This document shows, one piece after another, positions 34,986-43,385 of a stretch of DNA of 64,000 nt; the first letter of the stretch is position 1; each line of letters begins with the position of its first letter. The DNA comes from Sneathiella sedimenti. Lineage in GTDB: Bacteria; Pseudomonadota; Alphaproteobacteria; Sneathiellales; Sneathiellaceae. A program made the translations under genes and the position numbers. The notes under the pieces are model-generated. The model was not told the DNA's origin. It made no database searches and saw only the letters and a program-made list of their open reading frames with translations. Location: NCBI RefSeq assembly GCF_017313765.1, contig NZ_JAFLNC010000006.1, positions 1 to 64,000 of the forward strand, given 5' to 3'.

Positions 34986-35999
34986 ATGGTTGCAAATGAT
35001 ACAAAATATCTGAATGGACCCGACAAGGCCGCCATCATGATGCTCGCCCTCGGAGACGAACATACAAAAGATTTGTGGACGCGGCTCGATGAAGAAGAAA
35101 TCAAGGATATTTCACAGGCAATGTCCAATCTCGGATCCATTTCTTCTGAGGTAATGGAGTCACTGTTCGTCGAGTTTGCCAGCAAGATTTCTTCTACAGG
35201 AAATATCGTCGGCAGCTATGAAGCGACAGAGCGGCTGCTTATGAAAGCTCTTTCGGGCGAAAAGGTCGAGGGCATCATGGAGGAAATTCGCGGCCCTGCC
35301 GGCCGCACCATGTGGGATAAGCTGGCCAATGTAAACGAGCAGGTTCTCGCCAACTATCTGAAAAATGAGTATCCGCAAACAGTGGCCGTGGTCATGAGCA
35401 AGATCAACGCCGGTCACGCGGCAAAAGTCCTGTCCACACTTCCGGAAGACTTTTCCCTCGAAGTTGTCAACCGGATGCTGCAAATGGAATCCGTACAGAA
35501 AGAGGTTCTCGATAAAATCGAGGATACATTGCGCAGTGAGTTCATGAGCAACCTCGCAAAAACCAATAAGCGGGACAGTCATGAGTTGATGGCGGAAATC
35601 TTCAACAATTTCGATCGTAATACCGAAGGCCGTTTTATTTCAGCTTTAGAAGAGCGCAACCGGGATTCAGCCGAAAAAATCAAGGCGCTGATGTTCACGT
35701 TTGAAGATCTGCTCAAGCTAGACCCGGCAGGCGTCCAAACACTGCTCCGAAATGTAGACAAGGAACGTCTTGGTATCTGCTTGAAGGGTGCATCGGAAAG
35801 CCTGCGCGATCTCTTCTTTACCAATATGTCTGAAAGGGCCGCGAAAATCCTCCGTGAGGATATGGAGGCAATGGGACCTGTTCGCCTTAAAGAAGTTGAT
35901 GAAGCACAGATGGAAATCGTCAACATCGCAAAGGATCTTGCGGATAGCGGTGAAATTATGCTGGCCGATAGCGGCGGCGATGACGAGTTGATCTATTAG
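34986..35999 (+). CDS. fliG: Flagellar motor switch protein FliG
   Basis: C-ring protein that couples stator force to rotor turning, 337 residues. The N-terminal FliF-binding domain starts [23 protein letters not shown]. The middle domain carries [26 protein letters not shown] (EHPQ-like motif). The C-terminal torque helix is [68 protein letters not shown], with charged residues as expected. It lies 14 bp after fliF. Confidence 0.95.
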   Translation: MVANDTKYLNGPDKAAIMMLALGDEHTKDLWTRLDEEEIKDISQAMSNLGSISSEVMESLFVEFASKISSTGNIVGSYEATERLLMKALSGEKVEGIMEEIRGPAGRTMWDKLANVNEQVLANYLKNEYPQTVAVVMSKINAGHAAKVLSTLPEDFSLEVVNRMLQMESVQKEVLDKIEDTLRSEFMSNLAKTNKRDSHELMAEIFNNFDRNTEGRFISALEERNRDSAEKIKALMFTFEDLLKLDPAGVQTLLRNVDKERLGICLKGASESLRDLFFTNMSERAAKILREDMEAMGPVRLKEVDEAQMEIVNIAKDLADSGEIMLADSGGDDELIY

Positions 36000-36000
36000 G

Positions 36001-36699
36001 ATGCGATTAGACATGGCGGCAACCAACAAGTTTCTTTTCGACACTGATTTCGGCCCGGATCCGTCCTCACCGGAGGCGGCGCAGAACCATGTGCAGCGGG
36101 AAGTAGCCATTTATACGGAAAGCGAGGTTGCCGCGTTAAAAGCCGAAGCTTTTGAACAGGGTCGCCAAGAAGGTCAAAGCCAGTCTCAGCAGGGACTCGA
36201 AACGGCCGCTGCAGAGACAATGACCGCGATCAGCGCGCAACTGGAACATCTCATGTCCAGTCATGAGTCAAAAATGAATGTCTTGAAACAGGAGGCGGCG
36301 AGCCTCGCACTTACAATAGCGTCAAAATTTGCCCCTGCGCTGATCGAGCGCGCACCGGAAGCAGAGGTAAAGAAGCTGATAGAGGATTGCCTGGTCGATC
36401 TACAGGATGAGCCGCGAATAGTAATTCGAGCAAATGAAGAGGTTTGCGAAAGCATTTCCCAAAAGATTGACGAAATCACCAGCCGCTCAGCTTTTCAGGG
36501 AAACCTTATCCTTCTTCCCGACGAAACCAGGCACGCCGGCGATTGCCGGGTGGAATGGGCAGACGGCGGAACGGAACGCCGCCTTGAAGATATTGAGGCG
36601 CGTCTCGAAAAAGTAATCAATCGCTTTATTCGCTCTTCGGGCGAGACAGAGCAGGAAATGCAAAATGTTACGGATCAGCCGACCGCTGAGCAATTTTAA
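36001..36699 (+). CDS. fliH: Flagellar assembly protein FliH
   Basis: Regulator and stator-like partner of the export ATPase FliI, 232 residues. It has a long Gln/Glu-rich helical region (AFEQGRQEGQSQSQQGLETAAAETMTA, about residues 50-90) followed by a C-terminal domain (LALTIASKFAPALIERAPEAEVKKLIEDCLVDLQDEPRIVIRANEE) as in FliH/YscL. The start is one base after the fliG stop; an internal ATG at 36013 is an alternative. Its ATPase partner fliI lies 11 kb away on the other strand. Confidence 0.88.
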   Translation: MRLDMAATNKFLFDTDFGPDPSSPEAAQNHVQREVAIYTESEVAALKAEAFEQGRQEGQSQSQQGLETAAAETMTAISAQLEHLMSSHESKMNVLKQEAASLALTIASKFAPALIERAPEAEVKKLIEDCLVDLQDEPRIVIRANEEVCESISQKIDEITSRSAFQGNLILLPDETRHAGDCRVEWADGGTERRLEDIEARLEKVINRFIRSSGETEQEMQNVTDQPTAEQF

Positions 36700-36710
36700 G
36701 GAGTGAGAAC

Positions 36711-37100
36711 GTGGCAGAAGATGAAGAACTCAACCTTGAGGACCTGAACAAGTCGTCTGCGGCTGACGGGGACGTCGCTGTCAGGGAGGAAATCTCCGGC
36801 GGAACGGCTCTCGACAATGTCAACGAGGATGAAGATACCGAAATTGCCCGCACGGCAGCAGACCTGGAAACCGTCTTCGATATTCCGGTACATGTTACTG
36901 CCGTCCTTGGTAAATCCCGCATGCGGGTTAGCCAGCTCCTCAAACTGGGCCGTGGGGCCGTGATTGAACTGGATCGGAAAGTCGGTGAGGCGATTGATAT
37001 TTATGTCAATAATCGCCTGGTCGCACGTGGCGAAGTCGTTGTTGTCGAAGACCGTCTTGGCGTAACGATGACGGAAATCATTAAAGCCGATCGCCGCTAA
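36711..37100 (+). CDS. fliN: Flagellar motor switch protein FliN
   Basis: C-ring SpoA-domain protein, 129 residues. The first 50 residues are acidic and variable. The conserved domain is DIPVHVTAVLGKSRMRVSQLLKLGRGAVIELDRKVGEAIDIYVNNRLVARGEVVVVEDRLGVTMTEII. It follows fliH with an 11-bp gap and GGAGTGAG upstream. FliM, its partner, is not encoded in the window. Confidence 0.95.
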   Translation: MAEDEELNLEDLNKSSAADGDVAVREEISGGTALDNVNEDEDTEIARTAADLETVFDIPVHVTAVLGKSRMRVSQLLKLGRGAVIELDRKVGEAIDIYVNNRLVARGEVVVVEDRLGVTMTEIIKADRR

Positions 37101-37105
37101 AAACA

Positions 37106-37894
37106 ATGGGTAGCGTAGTGAACAAAATTGATATAGCAACGGTTCTGGGATTGTTTGGCAGCTTCGCGCTCGTCACAGGCGCTGTCCTGCTCGGCGGGTC
37201 GATTGCCTCTTTCTACAATCTGCCTTCCGTCTTGCTGGTGCTTGGAGGAACCTTTCTGGTCACAACGATCAGCTTCTCCCTGACGGATATTATCCGTGCG
37301 CAAAGGTTAATCCTGAACGCCCTGTTCACGCGCAACGTAACGCCTGATCTTGCTGCCTATTCCATGCTTGACCTTGCAGATAAATGCCGTGGCAAGGGTG
37401 TCCTTCACCTGCAAAACTATATGCAGTCGCTCGAGCAAGACAGCTTTCAGCGCAAATCCCTGCAACTTGTGGTCGATGGTCTTCCTGTAGAAGAGGTCAA
37501 TCGCATATTGCAAAATGATCTCAACGGCATGATTGCAAGGCACAATGCCTGCTCCAGCGTCTTGCGGAAAGCAGGGGAAGTCGCCCCGGCCATGGGCCTG
37601 ATCGGCACGCTTGTCGGGTTAGTGCAAATGCTGGGCAACCTGAATGATCCGTCAAGCATCGGTCCGGCGATGGCCGTCGCCCTGCTCACCACCTTCTATG
37701 GCGCTATTCTCGCCAACATGTTCTTTAACCCGCTGGCGTCCAAACTGGAGCGCAATTCGGCCGAAGAAGTCTTGTTGAACCGGGTATTCATGCTCGGCGC
37801 CACATCTATCGGACGGCAGGAAAATCCCCGCCGCCTTGAAATGTTATTAAACACCCTGCTGCCGCCCGCAAATCGCGTGCAGTACTACAGTTAA
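37106..37894 (+). CDS. MotA/PomA-type flagellar stator subunit
   Basis: Membrane protein of 262 residues with four predicted transmembrane segments, two near the N-terminus (about 10-30 and 36-56) and two near residues 155-205 (GEVAPAMGLIGTLVGLVQML; GPAMAVALLTTFYGAILANMFFNPLASKLE). This last block is the MotA/TolQ/ExbB signature with the pore-lining residues. The cytoplasmic loop is rich in charged residues, as in MotA/PomA. No motB follows, so its peptidoglycan-binding partner must be encoded elsewhere. It lies between fliN and flbD in the same operon. Confidence 0.88.
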   Translation: MGSVVNKIDIATVLGLFGSFALVTGAVLLGGSIASFYNLPSVLLVLGGTFLVTTISFSLTDIIRAQRLILNALFTRNVTPDLAAYSMLDLADKCRGKGVLHLQNYMQSLEQDSFQRKSLQLVVDGLPVEEVNRILQNDLNGMIARHNACSSVLRKAGEVAPAMGLIGTLVGLVQMLGNLNDPSSIGPAMAVALLTTFYGAILANMFFNPLASKLERNSAEEVLLNRVFMLGATSIGRQENPRRLEMLLNTLLPPANRVQYYS

Positions 37895-37914
37895 GTTACT
37901 AGGAGAGTAAGTCG

Positions 37915-39285
37915 ATGAGGTTGCTTATAATTGGTTCCCTGAACGGTCAGATTGGCGCTGCCAGCCAGATCGCCATGTCGCGCGGCGCCAAGGTCAGTCA
38001 GGTGGATGATATCGAGATGGCAATGGCATCGCTGCGGGCGGGCAAGGGTGCCGACATGGCAATGATCGATGTCAACCTGCCGATTAAGGCGCTTGTCACC
38101 ATGCTCTCCAGCGAACGGATCAATCTTCCCGTTATCGCCTGTGGGGTAAACACCGACGCAGCCGCGGCAGCGAACGCCATCCGTGCAGGCGCCAAGGAAT
38201 TTTTGCCTCTGCCCCCGGATCCGGAACTGATCGCTGCGGTTCTTGAGGCTGTCTCCCAGGAGAACAACAAGCTCGTTTTCGCTGACCCTGCCATGAAAGA
38301 CGTTGTTTCCCTGGCGGAACAGATCGCACCCTCATCTGCGTCTGTCCTGATCAATGGCGAAACGGGAACAGGCAAGGAAGTCATGGCGAGCTATCTGCAT
38401 TCGCACAGCCTCCGCTCAGATAAACCCTTTGTCTGCGTGAACTGCGCAGCTATTCCCGAAAACCTGCTGGAATCCGAACTCTTCGGTCATGAAAAAGGCG
38501 CCTTCACCGGCGCAATCGCCCGTCGTATTGGCAAATTCGAAGAAGCGAGCGGCGGGACACTGCTGCTGGATGAAATCAGTGAGATGGATATCCAGCTGCA
38601 GGCAAAATTACTGCGCGCCATCCAGGAAAAAATGATCGACCGTGTCGGAGGCACCAAGCCGGTGCCGGTAGACATCCGCATCATTGCAACGTCGAACCGT
38701 GATCTTGCCGAGGCTGTTGCCGACAAGACATTCCGGGAGGATTTGCTGTTCCGGTTGAACGTTGTCACCCTTAAAATCCCCCCTCTTCGCCAGCGTCCCG
38801 TTGATATCGAGGTTCTCTCCAAGCATTTTGCGAAGAAATATTCGGAATCAAACGGGGTGAGCGAGCGGAAAATCGATGATAGCGCCATGGTAAAGCTCAA
38901 GGCAAATCCCTGGAAAGGGAATGTTCGCGAGCTTGAAAACACGATCCACCGCGCTGTCCTTCTCTGTCAGGGCGACGTGATTACCGGAGACGCCATTCTG
39001 ATGCCGGACGGTAGCGCCACACCAGCGGATCAAGGCGCGTCTGCGTCAAGCGACGCTTTGAATGGCGGCGCGATGGCGAGTTCGCTTGTTGGACGGAAAG
39101 TAGCCGATGTCGAAAAAGACCTGATCCTGAACACGCTTGATCATTGCTTTGGTAACCGTACCCATGCCGCCAACATTCTGGGGATCTCCATCCGGACATT
39201 GCGGAACAAGCTCAAGCTCTACTCCGATGATGGCGTGGAAATCCCCGCCGCTGCCGGGGACAACCGGTATCAGGCACGTGCCTAA
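37915..39285 (+). CDS. flbD: Sigma-54-dependent flagellar regulator FlbD-like
   Basis: Enhancer-binding activator of sigma-54 promoters, 456 residues. The N-terminal receiver-like domain (1-120) is degenerate: the acidic pair is replaced by IIGSLNG and the conserved Lys by Leu (KEFLPLP), as expected if it is not controlled by phosphorylation. The AAA+ domain has Walker A GETGTGKE, the GAFTGA loop (EKGAFTGAIA) and Walker B GGTLLLDEISEM. The C-terminal Fis-type HTH is NRTHAANILGISIRTLRNKL. Its position inside the flagellar operon supports FlbD rather than a metabolic regulator. Confidence 0.9.
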   Translation: MRLLIIGSLNGQIGAASQIAMSRGAKVSQVDDIEMAMASLRAGKGADMAMIDVNLPIKALVTMLSSERINLPVIACGVNTDAAAAANAIRAGAKEFLPLPPDPELIAAVLEAVSQENNKLVFADPAMKDVVSLAEQIAPSSASVLINGETGTGKEVMASYLHSHSLRSDKPFVCVNCAAIPENLLESELFGHEKGAFTGAIARRIGKFEEASGGTLLLDEISEMDIQLQAKLLRAIQEKMIDRVGGTKPVPVDIRIIATSNRDLAEAVADKTFREDLLFRLNVVTLKIPPLRQRPVDIEVLSKHFAKKYSESNGVSERKIDDSAMVKLKANPWKGNVRELENTIHRAVLLCQGDVITGDAILMPDGSATPADQGASASSDALNGGAMASSLVGRKVADVEKDLILNTLDHCFGNRTHAANILGISIRTLRNKLKLYSDDGVEIPAAAGDNRYQARA

Positions 39286-39326
39286 GCTTCTCATAAATAT
39301 TTCCAGTTCTGGAGCGTAAACAGTAC

Positions 39327-41441
39327 ATGAGTGACCCACAATCAACGGCAACGGCGCCACAAGGAAGCAATGATCTTCTGCAGCGGATAACGCAGATTGT
39401 TGGACGCAGCGATATCGGCCTCGCCCTTGGTGTTGTCTGCATCCTGATCATTCTCATTCTGCCAATGCCGAGTTGGCTACTGGACTTCAGCCTCGCGATA
39501 TCGATCACCTTCTCCGTCGTGATCCTGATGACCTGCCTGTTTATCTCCAAGCCGCTGGATTTCAGTTCTTTCCCGACAGTTCTCCTAATTGCGACGATGT
39601 TGCGGCTCGCCCTTAACCTTGCCTCTACCCGCCTGATCCTGTCTGAAGGACATACAGGCCCTGAAGCCGCGGGACATGTGATCGAGGCCTTTGGCAGCTT
39701 TGTCATGGGCGGCAATTTCGTCATTGGTATTATTGTCTTCTCCATTCTGGTACTGGTGAATTTTATCGTCATTACCAAGGGTTCCGGCCGTATTGCCGAA
39801 GTCGCGGCCCGGTTCTCTCTTGACGCTATGCCCGGCAAGCAGATGGCAATCGACGCCGATCTCTCTGCAGGCATGATTAACGAGGAAACGGCTCGCACTC
39901 GCCGTAAGGAACTCGAGGATGAAAGCGGGTTTTTCGGTGCCATGGATGGTGCCTCGAAATTTGTCCGCGGAGACGCCATAGCCGGACTTCTGATCACTTT
40001 TATTAACATCATCGGCGGCATCATCATTGGCGTCGCCCAGGAAGGCATGTCCTTCGCAGCGGCTGCTGATAGCTATACTCTCCTTACCGTAGGTGACGGC
40101 CTGGTCAGCCAGGTACCGGCTCTTATCGTATCCGTTGCAGCCGGCCTTCTGGTTTCGCGTGGCGGTGTCATCGGCACAACGGATAAAGCCCTGATGGCGC
40201 AATTGGGCGGTTATCCCCGCGCGCTTGGGGTGAGCTCCTTCCTTCTGGTTGGTCTCTCGCTTCTTCCTGGCGTACCGATGATACCCTTTCTGATTTTGGC
40301 AGGCGGCATTGGTTATTCCGCGTTTGTTCTGAACCGCCGACAGGAAGTGAAAGCCAGCGAGGAAGAGCAGCTTCTACTTGAGAATAAAAAGGCCGCTGTT
40401 CCCGTAGAAGAGCCGATCTCCACCGCGCTTGCGATTGATGATCTTCGCCTTGAGCTCGGCTACGGTCTGCTGTCCCTGATCAATGACAATGAAGGCTATC
40501 GCCTTACTGATCAAATCAAGGCCCTGCGTCGCCAGATCGCCAGTGAAATGGGCTTTGTGATGCCGAGCGTACGCATCCTTGATAACATGCAGCTTCCTGC
40601 TAATAATTACCTTGTCAGGGTAAAAGAGGTTGAGGCGGGCGCTGGCGATGTCCGGCCCAACAACCTCCTGATCATGGATCCGCAAGGCCAGCAAATCGAC
40701 CTCCCCGGCGAAGAAACTGTAGAACCGACGTTCGGACTGCCCGCCGTTTGGGTAGATGCAGGCCAGCGCGAGGAAGCTTCTTTCCGGGGGTATACGATTG
40801 TCGATCCGGCAACTGTCATCACGACACACCTGACTGAAATCCTGAAAGACCATATGCCGGATCTGTTATCCTACGCGGAGACACAAAAACTTCTCGATGA
40901 TCTGCCAAGTGTCAATCAGAAGCTCATCGCCGATCTAATTCCGACACATATCTCGGTAAGCGGTGTACAACGTATTCTGCAAAATCTTCTTTCTGAGCGG
41001 GTCTCCATCCGCGATTTGCCGACCATTCTGGAAGGAATTTCAGAAGCAACAGGATATTCGCAGAATATCAATATCATTACGGAGCATGTTCGCGCACGCC
41101 TCGCCCGGCAGATCTCTGCCGTGAACACGGCAGAGGATGGCTATATTCCGCTCATCACGCTCACCCCGCAATGGGAGCAGAATTTCGCCAACGCAATTAT
41201 CGGGCAGGGTGACGACCGGCAACTTTCCATGGCACCGAGCCAGTTGCAGGAGTTTATCGCGCGGGTAAGAGAAGTATTCGAAACGCTGGCGAGTCAGGGC
41301 CATAATCCGGTAATGCTGACCAGCCCTGCAATCCGTCCCTATGTGCGGTCCATCGTCGAACGTTTCCGTCCGTCAACCGTGATCATGTCACAAAATGAAA
41401 TCCACCCCAAGGCCAGACTGAAAACACTGGCGCAGGTTTGA
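39327..41441 (+). CDS. flhA: Flagellar export gate protein FlhA
   Basis: Integral membrane component of the flagellar type III export gate, 704 residues. About eight membrane segments occupy the first 320 residues, with the FHIPEP signature ATMLRLALNLASTRLILSEGH and the cytoplasmic loop GSGRIAEVAARFSLDAMPGKQMAIDADL. The C-terminal cytoplasmic domain (about 360-690) binds export chaperones and ends RPSTVIMSQNEIHPKARLKTLAQV. It is followed by flhF after 11 bp. Confidence 0.96.
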   Translation: MSDPQSTATAPQGSNDLLQRITQIVGRSDIGLALGVVCILIILILPMPSWLLDFSLAISITFSVVILMTCLFISKPLDFSSFPTVLLIATMLRLALNLASTRLILSEGHTGPEAAGHVIEAFGSFVMGGNFVIGIIVFSILVLVNFIVITKGSGRIAEVAARFSLDAMPGKQMAIDADLSAGMINEETARTRRKELEDESGFFGAMDGASKFVRGDAIAGLLITFINIIGGIIIGVAQEGMSFAAAADSYTLLTVGDGLVSQVPALIVSVAAGLLVSRGGVIGTTDKALMAQLGGYPRALGVSSFLLVGLSLLPGVPMIPFLILAGGIGYSAFVLNRRQEVKASEEEQLLLENKKAAVPVEEPISTALAIDDLRLELGYGLLSLINDNEGYRLTDQIKALRRQIASEMGFVMPSVRILDNMQLPANNYLVRVKEVEAGAGDVRPNNLLIMDPQGQQIDLPGEETVEPTFGLPAVWVDAGQREEASFRGYTIVDPATVITTHLTEILKDHMPDLLSYAETQKLLDDLPSVNQKLIADLIPTHISVSGVQRILQNLLSERVSIRDLPTILEGISEATGYSQNINIITEHVRARLARQISAVNTAEDGYIPLITLTPQWEQNFANAIIGQGDDRQLSMAPSQLQEFIARVREVFETLASQGHNPVMLTSPAIRPYVRSIVERFRPSTVIMSQNEIHPKARLKTLAQV

Positions 41442-41452
41442 GGCAGCAATAA

Positions 41453-42562
41453 ATGCGGATCAAAACCTATACAGCCCCGACCATGGAGAAGGCCATCAAT
41501 ATGTTGCGCCTTGAAATGGGGCCGGAGGCAATCATCCTGTCCAGCCAGAATATGGAGTCCGGAGTTGTCCAGCTAACGGCCGCCGTCGAACAAACAGAAG
41601 TCTCGACACCATCAAATGGCAGCACATGGGCAGCTGACTGGGATAGTGACTGGAAAGCGGAAGCGGCCGAACCATCGCGCCCAAAAGTGAATGTCAATTC
41701 CCAACGGTCCGCCCCGCCCAAACCTTCTGACTCGTCCTCGAAAAAACCCAAAGAGTTGCGGATTACTCCCAAGATGGAAGCCCTCGTCCAATCGATGGCG
41801 TATCACGGTATCCCTACAATTCTCGCGGAGAAGCTATGCCGGTCGGCGCTTTCCATAAAATCGGAAGATACCGAACTGGCCCTCGCCGCTGCCCTGGACA
41901 GCCATTTCAAATATTCAACGCGCATCATGGGCCGCAAAGTACCCATGATGCTTGTCGGTCCGCCCGGAGTCGGCAAGACCATGACACTCGCGAAATTCGC
42001 CGCAGCGGGAAAGATGGAAGGGCATCGGGTCCGGGTTATCACCACCGATACCAGTCGTGCCGGAGCCTTTGAACAGCTTAAAGCTTATACGGATATACTT
42101 GAGTTTGATCTCGATGTCGCCGAAACGCCCGAGCAACTTTCGTCTCTTGTAAATAGAATAAAGGAGACGGAAAATGCGGACATTCTCATCGATACCGCGG
42201 GGGTCAATGTTTATGACGAGGATGAGGTTACCAAACTCACCCGCCATATCATCGCCTCAAAGGCAGAGCCCGTTGCGGTTCTCGCGGCCGGCACCGATAC
42301 CGCCGAAATGAGCGACACAGCAGAGGGGTTTGCCACGCTAGGCGCACGACGGATGATCGTGACGCGCCTCGATACTACGCGCCGTTATGGCGGAATTTTC
42401 ACCGCGGCGCATACCGCCAAGCTCAGCTTCTCCTACGCCAGCGTATCTTCCTCAGTTGCCACCGGCTTACACACGATCAATCCGGTCAACCTCGCCCGTC
42501 TCCTGCTGAGAGATCCGACACAATCCGAAGTCGACAAAGAATTTGACAAGGTAAAGCCATGA
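41453..42562 (+). CDS. flhF: Flagellar placement GTPase FlhF
   Basis: SRP-type GTPase that sets position and number of flagella, 369 residues. The N-terminus MRIKTYTAPTMEKAINMLRLEMGPEAIILSSQN is diagnostic. A short basic/proline-rich linker is followed by the NG domain: G1 GPPGVGKTMTLAKFAA, G2/G3 TTDTSRAGAFEQLKAYTDIL and DILIDTAGVN, and G4 VTRLDTTRRYGG. It overlaps flhG by 4 nt. Confidence 0.95.
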   Translation: MRIKTYTAPTMEKAINMLRLEMGPEAIILSSQNMESGVVQLTAAVEQTEVSTPSNGSTWAADWDSDWKAEAAEPSRPKVNVNSQRSAPPKPSDSSSKKPKELRITPKMEALVQSMAYHGIPTILAEKLCRSALSIKSEDTELALAAALDSHFKYSTRIMGRKVPMMLVGPPGVGKTMTLAKFAAAGKMEGHRVRVITTDTSRAGAFEQLKAYTDILEFDLDVAETPEQLSSLVNRIKETENADILIDTAGVNVYDEDEVTKLTRHIIASKAEPVAVLAAGTDTAEMSDTAEGFATLGARRMIVTRLDTTRRYGGIFTAAHTAKLSFSYASVSSSVATGLHTINPVNLARLLLRDPTQSEVDKEFDKVKP

Positions 42563-43368
42563 TCCAGACTGAAAGCCCACTTCGCAACCGCCCCTCACTC
42601 CACCCTGCGACTCCGTCCGCAGGTAGAAACCTTATTACTATAGCGTCCGGTAAGGGCGGCGTTGGTAAAACTGTTCTCGCCGTAAGTCTTGCTCAATCCC
42701 TTGCCAGAGCAGGGAAAAAGGTTCTGCTTTTTGACGGCGATGTCGGGCTTGCCAACGTCGACATCCAGCTCGGGATCATGCCCGAGAAGGACCTGGCGAC
42801 TGTCATCACAGGTGAAATGTCTCTAACCGATGTGATTTTCGAATGCGCGGCGGGCGGGTTCGATCTCATCGCTGGACGGTCAGGGTCGGGGTCTCTTGGC
42901 AGTATGTCTATGGTCCAGCTTAAAAAGATCCGTGAAGACCTCGCGACACTCGGCAACCAGTATGATTTCATCATTATGGATCTTGGCGCCGGCATCGATG
43001 ATACGGTCAAGACACTCTCCAACGGGCTGGGGGCGAAACTGGTGGTAACCACCGGCGATCCAACATCCCTCACTGACGCCTATGCCTACATCAAGGTGAC
43101 CTCACAGCTTATGCCAGGCGCGGATCTGCGGGTCCTTATTAATATGGCTAAATCTGAAGCCGAAGGACAAAAGGTTTATGAGAAGCTGCTGAGCGCCTGC
43201 CGGAACTTTCTAAAATTTGAACCGCCGCTCGCCGGAATCATCGAACTGGATGAAAAGGTCTCTAGCGCTATCCGGGCCCAGACCGGGCTCATGACACGAT
43301 ATCCGACCAGTCGCGCGGCCGGAAATATCGATAATCTTGCGCGTAGTATCATCAAGGGAGCTGCATAG
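42559..43368 (+). CDS. flhG: Flagellar number regulator FlhG (FleN), MinD-like ATPase
   Basis: P-loop ATPase of 269 residues that antagonises FlhF and, in some bacteria, the flagellar master regulator. The deviant Walker A motif is ASGKGGVGKTVLAVSLAQSLA (residues about 27-47), followed by DGDVGLANVDIQLGI and DFIIMDLGAGID. It is translationally coupled to flhF by a 4-nt overlap. MinD proper is distinguished by a C-terminal amphipathic helix, which is weak here (NIDNLARSIIKGAA). Confidence 0.9.
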   Translation: MIQTESPLRNRPSLHPATPSAGRNLITIASGKGGVGKTVLAVSLAQSLARAGKKVLLFDGDVGLANVDIQLGIMPEKDLATVITGEMSLTDVIFECAAGGFDLIAGRSGSGSLGSMSMVQLKKIREDLATLGNQYDFIIMDLGAGIDDTVKTLSNGLGAKLVVTTGDPTSLTDAYAYIKVTSQLMPGADLRVLINMAKSEAEGQKVYEKLLSACRNFLKFEPPLAGIIELDEKVSSAIRAQTGLMTRYPTSRAAGNIDNLARSIIKGAA

Positions 43369-43385
43369 TAATGCGGTAACAATGA

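Noticed and set aside
39212-40048. 278-codon open frame antisense to flhA
   Set aside because: Low-complexity shadow of flhA, rich in Met, Ile, Arg and Ser.
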